64,000 bases of DNA from Streptomyces sp. HB132 (GCF_016909575.1 NZ_JAFBGA010000023.1:23327-87326); one strand, 5' to 3'; shown: positions 44,129 to 53,149, numbered from the stretch's first letter. Program-made: numbers and translations. Notes: a model not told the origin generated them from the letters alone.

Positions 44129-44249
44129 GGCACTCCTGCTTCCGTCCGTCGTATGAGCCCTGCGTGCGGCTCCTACCCCCAGGCAATCAGTTCGCGCGTG
44201 CTGGGTGGTCTCTGCCCTGCACACCTGCCGAAGAAGTTGTCACGTCGAT

Positions 44250-44291
44250 GTGTGGCAGGAAAAATAACGGTGACTATGAGGTGTGGCAGGA
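44250..44291. repeat. 11-bp direct repeat upstream of the DUF6421 gene
   Basis: GTGTGGCAGGA occurs at 44250-44260 and again at 44281-44291, 31 bp start to start, close to three helical turns. It lies in an AT-rich promoter region 84 bp before the ATG; TAATTT at 44292-44297 could be the -10 box (with GGTGAC 17 bp earlier). A binding site for a dimeric activator is one reading. Confidence 0.55.
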
Positions 44292-44374
44292 TAATTTTCT
44301 GCCCTCCACTTGTCTGAAGGAACCGCTCATGGATACGGTTGCTTGACGCGAGGTTCTCCCGTGAAGGAAGTGCT

Positions 44375-45772
44375 ATGACGGAAATTCTTGAGCATGCGAC
44401 CACCACCGGTGCGATAGCTGCTGCCCAGCGGGTCGTGGAGCACCCGGCCTGGCCCACGCTCAAGAGTGCCGTGGAGGAGCTCCGCCCCTGGCAGTCCAAG
44501 GACGGGTCCATCGACTTCGAGGCCGACGGCGCTCCCTCCGCCGAGGCGGCCGGAGCCGTCGTCCGACGCGTGATCGACGCGGTCGAGCAGCTCTCCCCGC
44601 TGCTCCCGCACGACGACGCCTACCACCGCGCGCTCGTCACCGATCTGCGCCGATGGGCCGCGGACGGCTTCGGCGTCCCCGACTTCCTCGACTCGCTGCT
44701 CGCCTTCCAGCCCGCCAGGAACCGCGCGGACGGTCTCCAGCACCTGGTCGTGTTCGCCATGTACACCCAGAACGGCAATCCGGACCGCAATCTGGAAGCC
44801 GTCGTGCTGCGGATGGTCTGGCCCGAGTGGCTCGCCGACCTCGAGGCGACGCGTTACGACAACCCGCTGTTCTGCGGCATCACCTTCGAGGACTTCACCT
44901 CTGGCTACGACACCAACTCGGCCGTGCTCTTCCCCGAGACCATCGCTGTGCGCGAGGCGCCGGAACGATTCAGCTGGGGCGGCATCTTCTGCGACCGCGA
45001 GGCCGCCCGTTTCCGTCGTGTGACCGAGGCGTCCGTCGACCTGCTGGGCGTCGAGCTGCCCGACGACATCCGCGCGATGATCGGCGACCAGGACCGCTGT
45101 GAGCAGGCGTTCGTGCTCTGGGACATGGTCCACGACCGCACCCACAGCCACGGTGACCTTCCGTTCGACCCCTTCATGATCAAGCAGCGCCAGCCGTTCT
45201 GGATGTACGGACTCGAGGAGCTGCGCTGCGACCTCACCGCCTTCAAGGAGGCAGTGAAGCTGGAGGCCGACGGCTTCGGCCAGGGCCGTGACGTGCAGTA
45301 CGCCGTGCTCTTCGACCGGATGTTCCGCTTCCCGGTCACCGGTGAGCGCGTGCGCAACTACGACGGCCTCGGCGGCCAGCTCCTCTTCGCCTACCTCCAC
45401 AAGCACGACGTCGTCCGCTGGACCGACAACACCCTGAAGATCGACTGGGCCCGCGCCCCGCAGGTCACCAACCAGCTCTGCGGTGAGATCGAGAAGCTCT
45501 ACCGCGACGGCATCGACCGCCCCAAGCTCGTCCACTGGTTCGCGGCGTACGACCTGGTCGCGACCTATCTCGCACCCCACCCGGGATCCCGCTGGGCCAA
45601 GGGCCCGGACGCCCTGGACCTGAATCTGCCGCCCCGCAAGCTCGTCGACGACGTGCTTCCGGACGAGTTTCCCCTGAGCATGTTCTATGAGGCGCTCTCG
45701 AAAAAGCTGAAGCATGTGATCGCCTCCACCAAGGGGATCACCGCGGCGGACGCCGGGCGGGCAGCCGCGTGA
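44375..45772 (+). CDS. DUF6421 family protein
   Basis: 465 residues, fitting DUF6421, a conserved actinobacterial family of unknown function. The protein is soluble and has a notable HDRTHSHGDLPFDPFMI segment whose His/Asp cluster looks metal-binding, and WGGIFCDREAARFRRVTE before it. GAAGGAAG precedes the ATG. Its last codons overlap a GTG of the next gene and are followed closely by the SDR gene, so the two are coupled. Function cannot be stated. Confidence 0.8.
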   Translation: MTEILEHATTTGAIAAAQRVVEHPAWPTLKSAVEELRPWQSKDGSIDFEADGAPSAEAAGAVVRRVIDAVEQLSPLLPHDDAYHRALVTDLRRWAADGFGVPDFLDSLLAFQPARNRADGLQHLVVFAMYTQNGNPDRNLEAVVLRMVWPEWLADLEATRYDNPLFCGITFEDFTSGYDTNSAVLFPETIAVREAPERFSWGGIFCDREAARFRRVTEASVDLLGVELPDDIRAMIGDQDRCEQAFVLWDMVHDRTHSHGDLPFDPFMIKQRQPFWMYGLEELRCDLTAFKEAVKLEADGFGQGRDVQYAVLFDRMFRFPVTGERVRNYDGLGGQLLFAYLHKHDVVRWTDNTLKIDWARAPQVTNQLCGEIEKLYRDGIDRPKLVHWFAAYDLVATYLAPHPGSRWAKGPDALDLNLPPRKLVDDVLPDEFPLSMFYEALSKKLKHVIASTKGITAADAGRAAA

Positions 45773-45798
45773 GCGCGGGTTCTGAGGAGGCGGTGGCG

Positions 45799-46563
45799 AT
45801 GAACGCAACAGGCGGAACCGACAGCGGCGTGCTCGAGGGCGCGGTGGTCGCGGTGGCCGGAGCGGCGGGGCCGGCGGGCCGAGCCACCTTGCTCAGGCTC
45901 GCCGAGGCGGGCGCGACGGTGGTGGCCTCCGACGCCAACCCCGAGCGGCTCGTGGAGGCGGTCGACGCCGCGCGTTACGCGCACGGCGGAGCGACCGTCA
46001 CCGGCGACACGGTCGACCTGCTCGACCCGGGAGCCGCGCGGGAATGGGCGCTCAAGACGGAGAAGGAATTCGGCCGCGTCGACGGCCTGGTCCACCTCGT
46101 CGGGGGCTGGCGCGGCGGCGCCGGCTTCGCGGACACCAGCCTGGCCGACTGGGACTATCTCGAGAAGCTCCTGATCCGCACGGTCCAGTCGACGTCACTC
46201 GCCTTCCACGAGGTCCTCCAGCGCAGCGACCGGGGCCGGTACGTGCTGATCAGCGCGGCCGGCGCCAGCAACCCCACGGCCGGCAACGCTGCCTACTCCG
46301 CGTCCAAGGCGGCGGCCGAAGCATGGACACTCGCCATGGCCGACGCCTTCCGCAAGGCGGGGGCCGAGTCGGGTCTGACCTCGGCTGCTGCGATCCTGGT
46401 CGTCAAGGCACTGGTGCACGACGCGATGCGCGCCGAGCGCCCGAATGCGAAGTTCGCGGGTTTCACGGACGTCACGGAGCTGGCCGATGCCATCGCCGGA
46501 GTCTGGGACATGCCCGCCGGAGAAGTGAACGGAAAGCGTCTGTGGCTGACTCCGCAACCGTAA
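45799..46563 (+). CDS. Short-chain dehydrogenase/reductase family protein
   Basis: 254 residues. The nucleotide-binding turn is VAVAGAAGPAGRATLLRL, a G/AxxxGxxG variant; VHLVGGW replaces the usual NNAG; the catalytic Tyr-x-x-x-Lys is AYSASKAAAEAW with the serine in YVLISAAGAS. The oxidation substrate is unknown. The start is set by GAGGAGG 8 nt before the ATG; a GTG at 45769 overlapping the preceding stop is the alternative. The end overlaps the start of the aldolase gene by 22 bp. Confidence 0.87.
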   Translation: MNATGGTDSGVLEGAVVAVAGAAGPAGRATLLRLAEAGATVVASDANPERLVEAVDAARYAHGGATVTGDTVDLLDPGAAREWALKTEKEFGRVDGLVHLVGGWRGGAGFADTSLADWDYLEKLLIRTVQSTSLAFHEVLQRSDRGRYVLISAAGASNPTAGNAAYSASKAAAEAWTLAMADAFRKAGAESGLTSAAAILVVKALVHDAMRAERPNAKFAGFTDVTELADAIAGVWDMPAGEVNGKRLWLTPQP

Positions 46564-47624
46564 GGACCGATGCGCGACGTCATCACGATCCGCAGGTACG
46601 CGGATTCGCCAGCGACAACTACGCGGGTGCGCACCCGGAGGTGCTGGCGGCCCTCGCCCTCGCCAACGGTGGCCATCAGGTCGCCTACGGTGAGGACGAC
46701 TACACGGGACACCTCCAGAGGGTCATGCACAGCCACTTCGGCCCGACAGCCGAAGCCTTCCCCGTCTTCAACGGCACCGGAGCCAACGTCGTCGCCCTCC
46801 AGGCGCTGACCGACCGCTGGGGTGCGGTGATCTGCGCCGAGTCCGCCCACATCAACGTCGACGAGGGCGGGGCGCCGGAGCGGGTCGGCGGGCTGAAGCT
46901 GCTCACCGTGCCCACCCCGGACGGGAAGCTCACGCCGGAGCTGATCGACCGCGAGGCGTACGGCTGGGACGACGAGCACCGGGCGATGCCGCAGGTCGTG
47001 TCGATCACGCAGAACACGGAACTGGGTACCGTCTACACGCCCCAGGAGATCCGCGCCATCTGCGACCACGCCCATGAGCGGGGCATGAAGGTGCACCTCG
47101 ACGGTGCCCGGATAGCCAACGCCGCCGCGTCGCTGGACGTGCCGATGCGTACCTTCACCAACACGGTCGGCGTCGACGTCCTCTCCTTCGGGGGCACCAA
47201 GAACGGCGCGCTCTTCGGTGAGGCCGTGGTCGTGCTCGACCCGGACGCCGTCCGGGCCATGAAGCATCTGCGCAAGCTGTCGATGCAGCTCGCCTCGAAG
47301 ATGCGCTTCGTCTCGGTCCAGCTCGAGGCGCTGCTCGCGCGGGACCTCTGGCTCCGCAACGCACGCCACGCCAATGCCATGGCCCAGAGGCTCGCCGAGG
47401 GCGTCCGGACGGTCGACGGTGTGGAGATCCTCCACCCGGTCCAGGCCAACGCCGTCTTCGCGCGGCTGCCGCACGAGGTGACCGAACGGCTGCAGAAGCG
47501 GTTCCGGTTCTACTTCTGGGACGAGAAGGCCGGGGACGTCCGCTGGATGTGTGCCTTCGACACCCGCGAGGACGACGTGGACTCCTTCGTGCTGGCGCTC
47601 AAGGAGGAGATGGCGCGCGTGTAG
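46542..47624 (+). CDS. Threonine aldolase family PLP enzyme
   Basis: 360 residues. FASDNYAGAHPEVL is the typical start of low-specificity threonine aldolases; the PLP lysine is Lys220 in SFGGTKNGALFGEAVV, and VHLDGARIANAA holds the cofactor aspartate. It splits L-threonine or related beta-hydroxy amino acids into glycine and an aldehyde, or runs the reverse. The GTG at 46542, inside the SDR gene, is chosen because GGAAAG precedes it and it gives the usual MADSATVRTDARRHHDP lead. An ATG at 46570 is in the wrong frame. Confidence 0.9.
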   Translation: MADSATVRTDARRHHDPQVRGFASDNYAGAHPEVLAALALANGGHQVAYGEDDYTGHLQRVMHSHFGPTAEAFPVFNGTGANVVALQALTDRWGAVICAESAHINVDEGGAPERVGGLKLLTVPTPDGKLTPELIDREAYGWDDEHRAMPQVVSITQNTELGTVYTPQEIRAICDHAHERGMKVHLDGARIANAAASLDVPMRTFTNTVGVDVLSFGGTKNGALFGEAVVVLDPDAVRAMKHLRKLSMQLASKMRFVSVQLEALLARDLWLRNARHANAMAQRLAEGVRTVDGVEILHPVQANAVFARLPHEVTERLQKRFRFYFWDEKAGDVRWMCAFDTREDDVDSFVLALKEEMARV

Positions 47625-47637
47625 CGACATCATAATT

Positions 47638-47678
47638 ATGCGGCCGACCGGAAATGTATTGAACCCGGTCGGCCGCAT
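47638..47678 (+). terminator. Terminator after the aldolase gene
   Basis: A 14-bp perfect stem (ATGCGGCCGACCGG and complement) with a 13-nt AT-rich loop, starting 14 bp after the stop codon and ending 17 bp before the next gene's ATG, so it may also limit read-through into it. Confidence 0.8.
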
Positions 47679-47695
47679 CGCTACGCTCCGGGTCC

Positions 47696-48295
47696 ATGGA
47701 GCTGATTCAGAGTGCCCCCGACATCTCCTCGTACCTCGCCGACGACGAGGTGATCGACCATCGTCATCCCTTGGTGAGGGAGGCATCCGAGCGTCTCGGC
47801 GCCGAGACGGTCGATGCATATGCATACGCGTCGGCCGCCTACGAGTTCGTGCGGGACACCATCCCTCACTCGATGGACTCGGGGGATCCGCGGGTCACTT
47901 GGCGCGCGTCGGACGTCCTCGCCGCCCGCACGGGCATCTGCTTCGCCAAGTCGCATGCCCTGACCGCCCTGCTGCGGGCCGCGGGCATCCATGCGGGGCT
48001 CTGCTACCAGCGGCTCACCGGAAGTGACGACGCGCGGCTGATCGTCCACGGCCTGGTCGCCGTACGGCTTCCGGGGTGGGGGCGGTGGGTGCGGCAGGAT
48101 CCGCGCGGCAACACGGGGGGTGTCGACGCCCGGTTCTCGGCATCGGAGGAACGGCTGGCGTGGGTGACGCGATCGCAGTTCAATGAAATGGACTATCCGG
48201 TAGTCTATGACGTACCGCATCCGGCGGTGCTGCATGCGCTCCGGAGCTCCGGGAGCCGCGATGAACTCTCCCTGAAGCTCCCCACCGCGCTCTGA
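47696..48295 (+). CDS. Transglutaminase-like domain protein
   Basis: 199 residues. The papain-like triad of the transglutaminase core is visible: Cys82 in TGICFAKSH, His118 in LIVHGLVAV and Asp135 in RQDPRGN. In bacteria such proteins are usually cysteine proteases or peptide-processing enzymes. There is no signal peptide. The gene is preceded by a terminator and followed by the B3/4-domain gene, a common neighbour in actinobacteria. Confidence 0.85.
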   Translation: MELIQSAPDISSYLADDEVIDHRHPLVREASERLGAETVDAYAYASAAYEFVRDTIPHSMDSGDPRVTWRASDVLAARTGICFAKSHALTALLRAAGIHAGLCYQRLTGSDDARLIVHGLVAVRLPGWGRWVRQDPRGNTGGVDARFSASEERLAWVTRSQFNEMDYPVVYDVPHPAVLHALRSSGSRDELSLKLPTAL

Positions 48296-48364
48296 ACCCG
48301 GGTGCCCGCGGGCCCGGCAGCGCCGCCGGGCCCGCGAACCGACCGCCCCGAAGCAAGGCAGACG

Positions 48365-49057
48365 ATGACCCTGACCATCACGATCTCCGACGAAGTGCGC
48401 AGCCTCGCCCCGGGCTTCACCCACCTCGCAGTCGAGGCGCGCGGCCTGGTCAACGGGCCCAGCGACCGGACCAGTTCGGCCCTGCTGGACGACGCGGCCC
48501 GCCGGCTGGCCGAGCGACTCGGCGGACGGGCCCCGCACGAGGATCCGCACGTCGCCGCCTGGCGCGAGACGTACGCGGCCTTCGGGGCCAAGCCCTCCCG
48601 CACCCGCAACTCCGCCGAAGCCCTCGCCAGGCGCGCGCTCACCGACGCGGGGCTGCCACGCATCAACCGACTGGTCGACGCCTACAACGCGCTCAGCGTC
48701 GCTCGTCTGATCCCGGTCGGGGGCGAGGACACCGACCGGATCAGGGGCGCGATGCGCCTGGTGCGCGCCACCGGCCTGGAGCGGTTCCCCACCGTGGCGG
48801 GCGGAGAGGACGTCGTGGACCACCCCGAGGCGGGGGAGGTCGTCTGGTGCGACGACGAGGCCGTCACCTGCCGGCGGTGGAACTGGCGCCAGGGCGCGCG
48901 CACCCGTCTCACCGAGGAAACGGTGAACGCCGTCTTCCTCCTGGAGGGGCTGGCTCCCGCGACGTCCTCGGAACTCCGGGCCGCGGCCGACGAACTCGTC
49001 GAGTCGCTCGAGAAGCTCAGCCCCGGGGTGCGGACCACGCTCCACGCACCCTCGTGA
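48365..49057 (+). CDS. B3/B4 tRNA-binding-domain protein
   Basis: 230 residues matching the B3/B4 domain otherwise found in the beta chain of phenylalanyl-tRNA synthetase: WRETYAAFGAKPSRTRNSAE, RINRLVDAYNALSV and LIPVGGEDTDRI are the conserved blocks. Stand-alone copies are thought to help recognise or edit mischarged tRNA, without direct proof for this one. Linked in direction to the transglutaminase-like gene. Confidence 0.85.
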   Translation: MTLTITISDEVRSLAPGFTHLAVEARGLVNGPSDRTSSALLDDAARRLAERLGGRAPHEDPHVAAWRETYAAFGAKPSRTRNSAEALARRALTDAGLPRINRLVDAYNALSVARLIPVGGEDTDRIRGAMRLVRATGLERFPTVAGGEDVVDHPEAGEVVWCDDEAVTCRRWNWRQGARTRLTEETVNAVFLLEGLAPATSSELRAAADELVESLEKLSPGVRTTLHAPS

Positions 49058-49088
49058 CGTCCCGTCCGCCCACGAGCGGGCGGACGGC

Positions 49089-49811
49089 TCAGCCGAGCTC
49101 GCGCGCCTCCGCGGGCGTCGGAGCGGTACCGCCGAGGTGCGCGGGAACCCACCAGGTGTCGGCGGCGTCCTTGGGGCGCACGGGATAGGCGCGCTGCGCC
49201 GCCTCCAGGAGCTCCTGCACGCGCTCGCGGAGCCGGCGGGTGATGGCACCCGCGTACTGGTCGGCCGGGGCTTCCACGGCCTCGCCCACGCGAATGGTGA
49301 TCGGGGTGTGGCTGCGCCGGAAATTACGCGGGCGCCCCTTGGTCCACAGCCGCTGGGTACCCCACAGCGCCATCGGGATCAGCGGTACGCCGGCCTCCTG
49401 GGCGAGCCGCGCGGCACCCGACTTGAAGCTCTTCAGGGTGAAGGACTGCGAGATGGTCGCCTCGGGGAACACGCCGACGATCTCGCCGGCGCGCAGCGAC
49501 GCGAGCGCGTGCGCGTAGGCGTCCTCGCCCTGGTTGCGATCGACCGGGATGTGCTTCATGCCGCGCATCAGGGGTCCGGACACCTTGTGCCGGAACACCG
49601 ACTCCTTCGCCATGAAGCGGACGAGCCGCTTCTGCGGCAGGGCGCCGAGTCCGGTGAAGATGAAGTCCAGATAGCTGATGTGGTTGCTGACCAGAACCGC
49701 GCCACCGGTCTTCGGGATGTGCTCCGAACCCTGGGTGTCGATCTTCAGGTCGAGCGCCTTGAACAGCGTGCGAGCGGCGCCGATGACCGGCCGATAGACG
49801 AGCTCTGCCAT
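49089..49811 (-). CDS. Lysophospholipid acyltransferase (PlsC family)
   Basis: 240 residues. The catalytic HX4D box is NHISYLD (His44, Asp49); block III reads FPEATIS (115-121), and block IV is PLIPMALWG. Enzymes of this type acylate lysophosphatidic acid or similar on the inner face of the membrane. The C-terminal end contains a proline/alanine-rich tail. It converges with the B3/4 gene without a clear terminator. Confidence 0.9.
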   Translation of the reverse strand: MAELVYRPVIGAARTLFKALDLKIDTQGSEHIPKTGGAVLVSNHISYLDFIFTGLGALPQKRLVRFMAKESVFRHKVSGPLMRGMKHIPVDRNQGEDAYAHALASLRAGEIVGVFPEATISQSFTLKSFKSGAARLAQEAGVPLIPMALWGTQRLWTKGRPRNFRRSHTPITIRVGEAVEAPADQYAGAITRRLRERVQELLEAAQRAYPVRPKDAADTWWVPAHLGGTAPTPAEARELG

Positions 49812-50030
49812 CTGGATGAAGACCCTTCTTCAATGCCTGGGGAGGGTTCTCCCGGCGGAAGTTACGCAGCCGTAGGTTTTCGGCATTGGGGCGATCGTGC
49901 CCCATGTGCGACGCCGTGGCCAGCCCCAAAGGCCCCAGGGCGAGAGATTCTCGTCACGTGAATACCGCGGGAATGTAATGACGTCGCGGGGTGCTGACCC
50001 TTTGCGCAGAGATCTGAGAGGGAGGCCTCG

Positions 50031-50357
50031 ATGGACGGGCGGACGACCGCCGAGACACTGGACGCAGCCCAACTCGGTGCGGAGCTGGGGGATCGGGCCA
50101 CCCTGGTGCAGTTCTCCAGCGCTTTCTGCCAGCCGTGCCGCGCCACCCGGCGCACGCTCGCCGAGGTCTCCGGCGTGGTCGAGGGTGTCGCCCACGTCGA
50201 GATCGACGCCGAGGCGAATCTCGCCCTCGTGCGCGCCCTCGGCATCAATCGGACCCCCACGGTGCTGGTGCTCGACGCGCAGGGCCGCATCGTGCGCAGG
50301 GCGGCGGGTCCGCCGCGTACGGCGGACGTCGTCGCCGCTCTGGGACGGGCGATGTGA
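50031..50357 (+). CDS. Thioredoxin family protein
   Basis: 108 residues. The redox centre is FCQPC (Cys33, Cys36) in place of the usual WCGPC, and the cis-proline lies in INRTPTVLVLD. It has the complete thioredoxin fold and no signal peptide, so it works in the cytoplasm. The QP dipeptide will shift its redox potential relative to a standard thioredoxin. The flavin reductase gene lies about 200 bp downstream. Confidence 0.9.
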   Translation: MDGRTTAETLDAAQLGAELGDRATLVQFSSAFCQPCRATRRTLAEVSGVVEGVAHVEIDAEANLALVRALGINRTPTVLVLDAQGRIVRRAAGPPRTADVVAALGRAM

Positions 50358-50429
50358 CGGGCCGTGACGCTCCTCCCACATGACGGGACGCACTTGACTG
50401 TGCACACCACGCATCGTCACCCTGACGTT

Positions 50430-50510
50430 ATGTCGCCAGAACTCCTTCTCCTCGGCCGGGTCCGTGCCGACTTCGTGCGCGACGTGAGCGCGCGCCGTCC
50501 GGGTGTCTGA
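50430..50510 (+). CDS. Possible leader peptide upstream of the flavin reductase gene
   Basis: A 26-codon frame starting MSPELLLLGRVRADFVRDVS. It has the L..R.R.D..R pattern of the short leader peptides found in front of sulfur-metabolism genes in streptomycetes, but it lacks the usual cysteine near the end. It ends 43 bp before the flavin reductase ATG. Attenuation by ribosome stalling would be the expected role. Weak evidence. Confidence 0.3.
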   Translation: MSPELLLLGRVRADFVRDVSARRPGV

Positions 50511-50553
50511 AGAGCCCTCGGACCCGTACGCCCCTTTGCGGAAGGACCTTTCC

Positions 50554-51060
50554 ATGACGACCTCCCCCCACGTCGGCACGTCCCCGGCGGCCGCCCCCAC
50601 GCTTCTCCGCTCGGTCTTCCGGCAGCACGCCGCCGGAGTCGCCGTGATCACGGCCGCGGGCGCGGGCCCGGTCGGCTTCACCGCGACCTCGCTCAACTCC
50701 GTCGCCGCCGAGCCGCCACTCATCTCCTTCGGGGTGGGCACCTCGTCCTCGAGCTGGCCGGTGGTCGCGGAGGCTGAGCACGTGGGCGTGCACATACTCG
50801 GCGAACATCAGCGGGACCTGGCCGCCACGTTCGCCCGCAGTGGCGCGGACCGGTTCGGCCCCTCCACCGACTGGCGCGCGGGGCCCGGGGGAGTGCCGCT
50901 CCTCGGGGGAGTCGTGGCCTGGCTGGTCTGCCGGGTGGTGGCCCGGGTTCCTGCCGGGGACCACCGCATCGTGATCGCCGAGGTCGTGGCGGGGGACCCC
51001 TCGGGAGGGGGCCGGCCGCTGGTCTACCACCAGGGGCGTTTCACGGCTCTGCGAGACTGA
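50554..51060 (+). CDS. Flavin reductase family protein (flavin-binding split barrel)
   Basis: 168 residues. VITAAGAGPVGFTATSLNSVAAEPPLISFGV is the FMN-binding stretch of the flavin reductase/HpaC group; GGVVAWLVCRVVARVPAGDHRIVIAEV forms the second half of the barrel. Such enzymes supply reduced FMN to partner monooxygenases, for example in sulfonate use. GGAAGGACC precedes the ATG. No monooxygenase is adjacent. Confidence 0.86.
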   Translation: MTTSPHVGTSPAAAPTLLRSVFRQHAAGVAVITAAGAGPVGFTATSLNSVAAEPPLISFGVGTSSSSWPVVAEAEHVGVHILGEHQRDLAATFARSGADRFGPSTDWRAGPGGVPLLGGVVAWLVCRVVARVPAGDHRIVIAEVVAGDPSGGGRPLVYHQGRFTALRD

Positions 51061-51261
51061 GGGAGGGCGGAGCCGTGCGGGAGGCGATCTCGTTGGCTAC
51101 GTCACAGTTCCAAGCGCTTGCTTATGGGTAACGTAATGGGTGTACTGGCGAGTAATATTTCACCGGGAGCCGGGTCGCCCCGACCGGAAACCGCCCGATA
51201 AGGCGCCTATGCTGCGTGCAACAAGGCAGCCCAGAAATGACGATGCAGTAGGAGAGCCGGC

Positions 51262-52047
51262 GTGAGCTTGAGGATCGTTGTCTGTGTGAAGTACGTGCCC
51301 GACGCCACCGGCGACCGGCACTTCGCCGATGACCTGACCCTGGACCGTGACGACGTCGACGGTCTGCTGTCGGAGCTCGACGAGTACGCGGTCGAGCAGG
51401 CACTGCAGATCGCCGACGAGGCGGACGACGCGGAGATCACCGTGCTCACGGTGGGTCCGGAGGACGCCAAGGACGCGCTGCGCAAGGCGCTGTCGATGGG
51501 CGCCGACAAGGCCGTCCACGTCGAGGACGACGACCTGCACGGCACGGACGTCATCGGTACGTCCCTGGTCCTGGCCAAGGCTGTCGAGAAGACCGGTTAC
51601 GACCTGGTCATCTGCGGCATGGCGTCGACGGACGGCACCATGGGTGTGCTCCCGGCACTGCTCGCGGAGCGCCTCGGCGTGCCGCAGGTCACGCTGCTCT
51701 CCGAGGTCTCGGTCGACGGCGGCTCGGTCAAGGGCCGTCGCGACGGCGACACCGCGAGCGAGCAGCTCGAGGCGTCCCTGCCGGCCGTGGTCTCCGTGAC
51801 CGACCAGTCGGGCGAGGCCCGCTACCCGTCGTTCAAGGGCATCATGGCGGCCAAGAAGAAGCCGGTCGAATCCCTGGACCTCGAGGACCTGGAGATCGAG
51901 GCGGACGAGGTCGGCCTGGGCGGCTCCTGGACCGCGGTCGACTCCGCGGCCGAGCGTCCCGCCCGCACGGCGGGCACGATCGTCAAGGACGAGGGCGAGG
52001 GCGGCAAGCAGCTGGCCGAGTTCCTTGCGGGCCAGAAGTTCATCTGA
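51262..52047 (+). CDS. etfB: Electron transfer flavoprotein subunit beta
   Basis: 261 residues. IVVCVKYVPDATGDRHF and the AMP-binding loop GMASTDGTMGVLPALLAERLGVPQVT are typical of EtfB/FixA. It passes electrons from acyl-CoA dehydrogenases to the respiratory chain together with EtfA, encoded 57 bp downstream. The GTG start has AGGAGAG upstream. The region before it is AT-rich (around 51,110-51,165) and holds the promoter. Confidence 0.95.
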   Translation: MSLRIVVCVKYVPDATGDRHFADDLTLDRDDVDGLLSELDEYAVEQALQIADEADDAEITVLTVGPEDAKDALRKALSMGADKAVHVEDDDLHGTDVIGTSLVLAKAVEKTGYDLVICGMASTDGTMGVLPALLAERLGVPQVTLLSEVSVDGGSVKGRRDGDTASEQLEASLPAVVSVTDQSGEARYPSFKGIMAAKKKPVESLDLEDLEIEADEVGLGGSWTAVDSAAERPARTAGTIVKDEGEGGKQLAEFLAGQKFI

Positions 52048-52104
52048 GCCCCGGCCGTACCTCCACCGCCCCGCACTCCCTCGCACGCAGGAGATTGAAG
52101 TCCC

Positions 52105-53067
52105 ATGGCTGAAGTTCTCGTCTATGTCGACCACGTGGACGGTGCCGTCCGCAAGCCCACCCTGGAGCTGCTGACGCTCGCCCGCCGCATCGGCGAGCCG
52201 GTCGCCGTCGCCCTCGGCAACGGGGCCGCCGACACCGCCGCCGCGCTCGCCGAGCACGGCGCGGTCAAGGTGCTGACCGCCGACGCGCCTGAGTTCGCCG
52301 ACTACCTCGTCGTACCGAAGGTGGACGCGCTCCAGGCCGCTTACGACGCGGTGTCCCCGGCCGCCGTGCTGCTGCCCTCGTCGGCCGAGGCCAAGGAGAT
52401 CGCGGCCCGCCTCGCCCTCCGTATCGGCTCCGGCATCATCACCGACGCCGTCGACCTGGAGGTCGGTGACCAGGGGCCGGTCGCCACGCAGTCGGCGTTC
52501 GCCGCCTCGTACACCACCAAGTCCCTTGTCTCCAAGGGCACTCCGGTCATCACGGTGAAGCCGAACTCGGCCGCCGTCGAGGCCGCCCCCGCCGCGGGCG
52601 CGGTCGAGTCCCTCGCGGTCTCCTTCTCCGCCACGGCCACCGGTACCAAGGTCCTTTCGCGCACCCCGCGCGAGTCGACCGGGCGTCCGGAGCTGACCGA
52701 GGCCGCGATCGTCGTCTCCGGCGGCCGTGGCGTGAACGGTGCGGAGAACTTCGCGATCATCGAGGCCCTCGCCGACTCGCTCGGTGCGGCCGTCGGTGCC
52801 TCGCGCGCCGCGGTCGACGCCGGCTGGTACCCGCACACCAACCAGGTGGGCCAGACCGGGAAGTCGGTCTCCCCGCAGCTGTACATCGCCTCGGGCATCT
52901 CCGGTGCGATCCAGCACCGGGCCGGCATGCAGACCTCGAAGACCATCGTCGCGGTCAACAAGGACTCCGAGGCGCCGATCTTCGACCTCGTGGACTACGG
53001 CGTCGTCGGTGACCTCTTCGACGTCGTCCCGCAGCTGACCGACGAGGTCAAGTCCCGCAAGGGCTGA
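52105..53067 (+). CDS. etfA: Electron transfer flavoprotein subunit alpha
   Basis: 320 residues. The C-terminal FAD-binding domain is well preserved: SGGRGVNGAENF, GASRAAVDAGWYPHTNQVGQTG, YIASGISGAIQHRAGM and AVNKDSEAPIFDLVDYGVVGD. Partner of the preceding beta subunit. A very strong terminator follows. Confidence 0.96.
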   Translation: MAEVLVYVDHVDGAVRKPTLELLTLARRIGEPVAVALGNGAADTAAALAEHGAVKVLTADAPEFADYLVVPKVDALQAAYDAVSPAAVLLPSSAEAKEIAARLALRIGSGIITDAVDLEVGDQGPVATQSAFAASYTTKSLVSKGTPVITVKPNSAAVEAAPAAGAVESLAVSFSATATGTKVLSRTPRESTGRPELTEAAIVVSGGRGVNGAENFAIIEALADSLGAAVGASRAAVDAGWYPHTNQVGQTGKSVSPQLYIASGISGAIQHRAGMQTSKTIVAVNKDSEAPIFDLVDYGVVGDLFDVVPQLTDEVKSRKG

Positions 53068-53091
53068 CCCGGCACGAGTTCGGCCCGCACG

Positions 53092-53140
53092 ACGGCCCGG
53101 GGCCGCGTGGTGTTCGCACCGCGCGGCCCCGGGCCGTTTC
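53092..53140 (+). terminator. Very stable terminator after etfA with a UUCG tetraloop
   Basis: A 16-bp perfect GC-rich stem (ACGGCCCGGGGCCGCG and complement), one T-G wobble and four more pairs, closed by TTCG, and followed by TTT. The tetraloop and length make it one of the most stable hairpins in the window. Confidence 0.9.
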
Positions 53141-53149
53141 CGTTCACCA

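Noticed and set aside
46570..46809. ATG at 46570 as the start of the gene after the SDR
   Set aside because: It opens a different frame whose product has no threonine aldolase motif; the aldolase frame needs the GTG at 46542.
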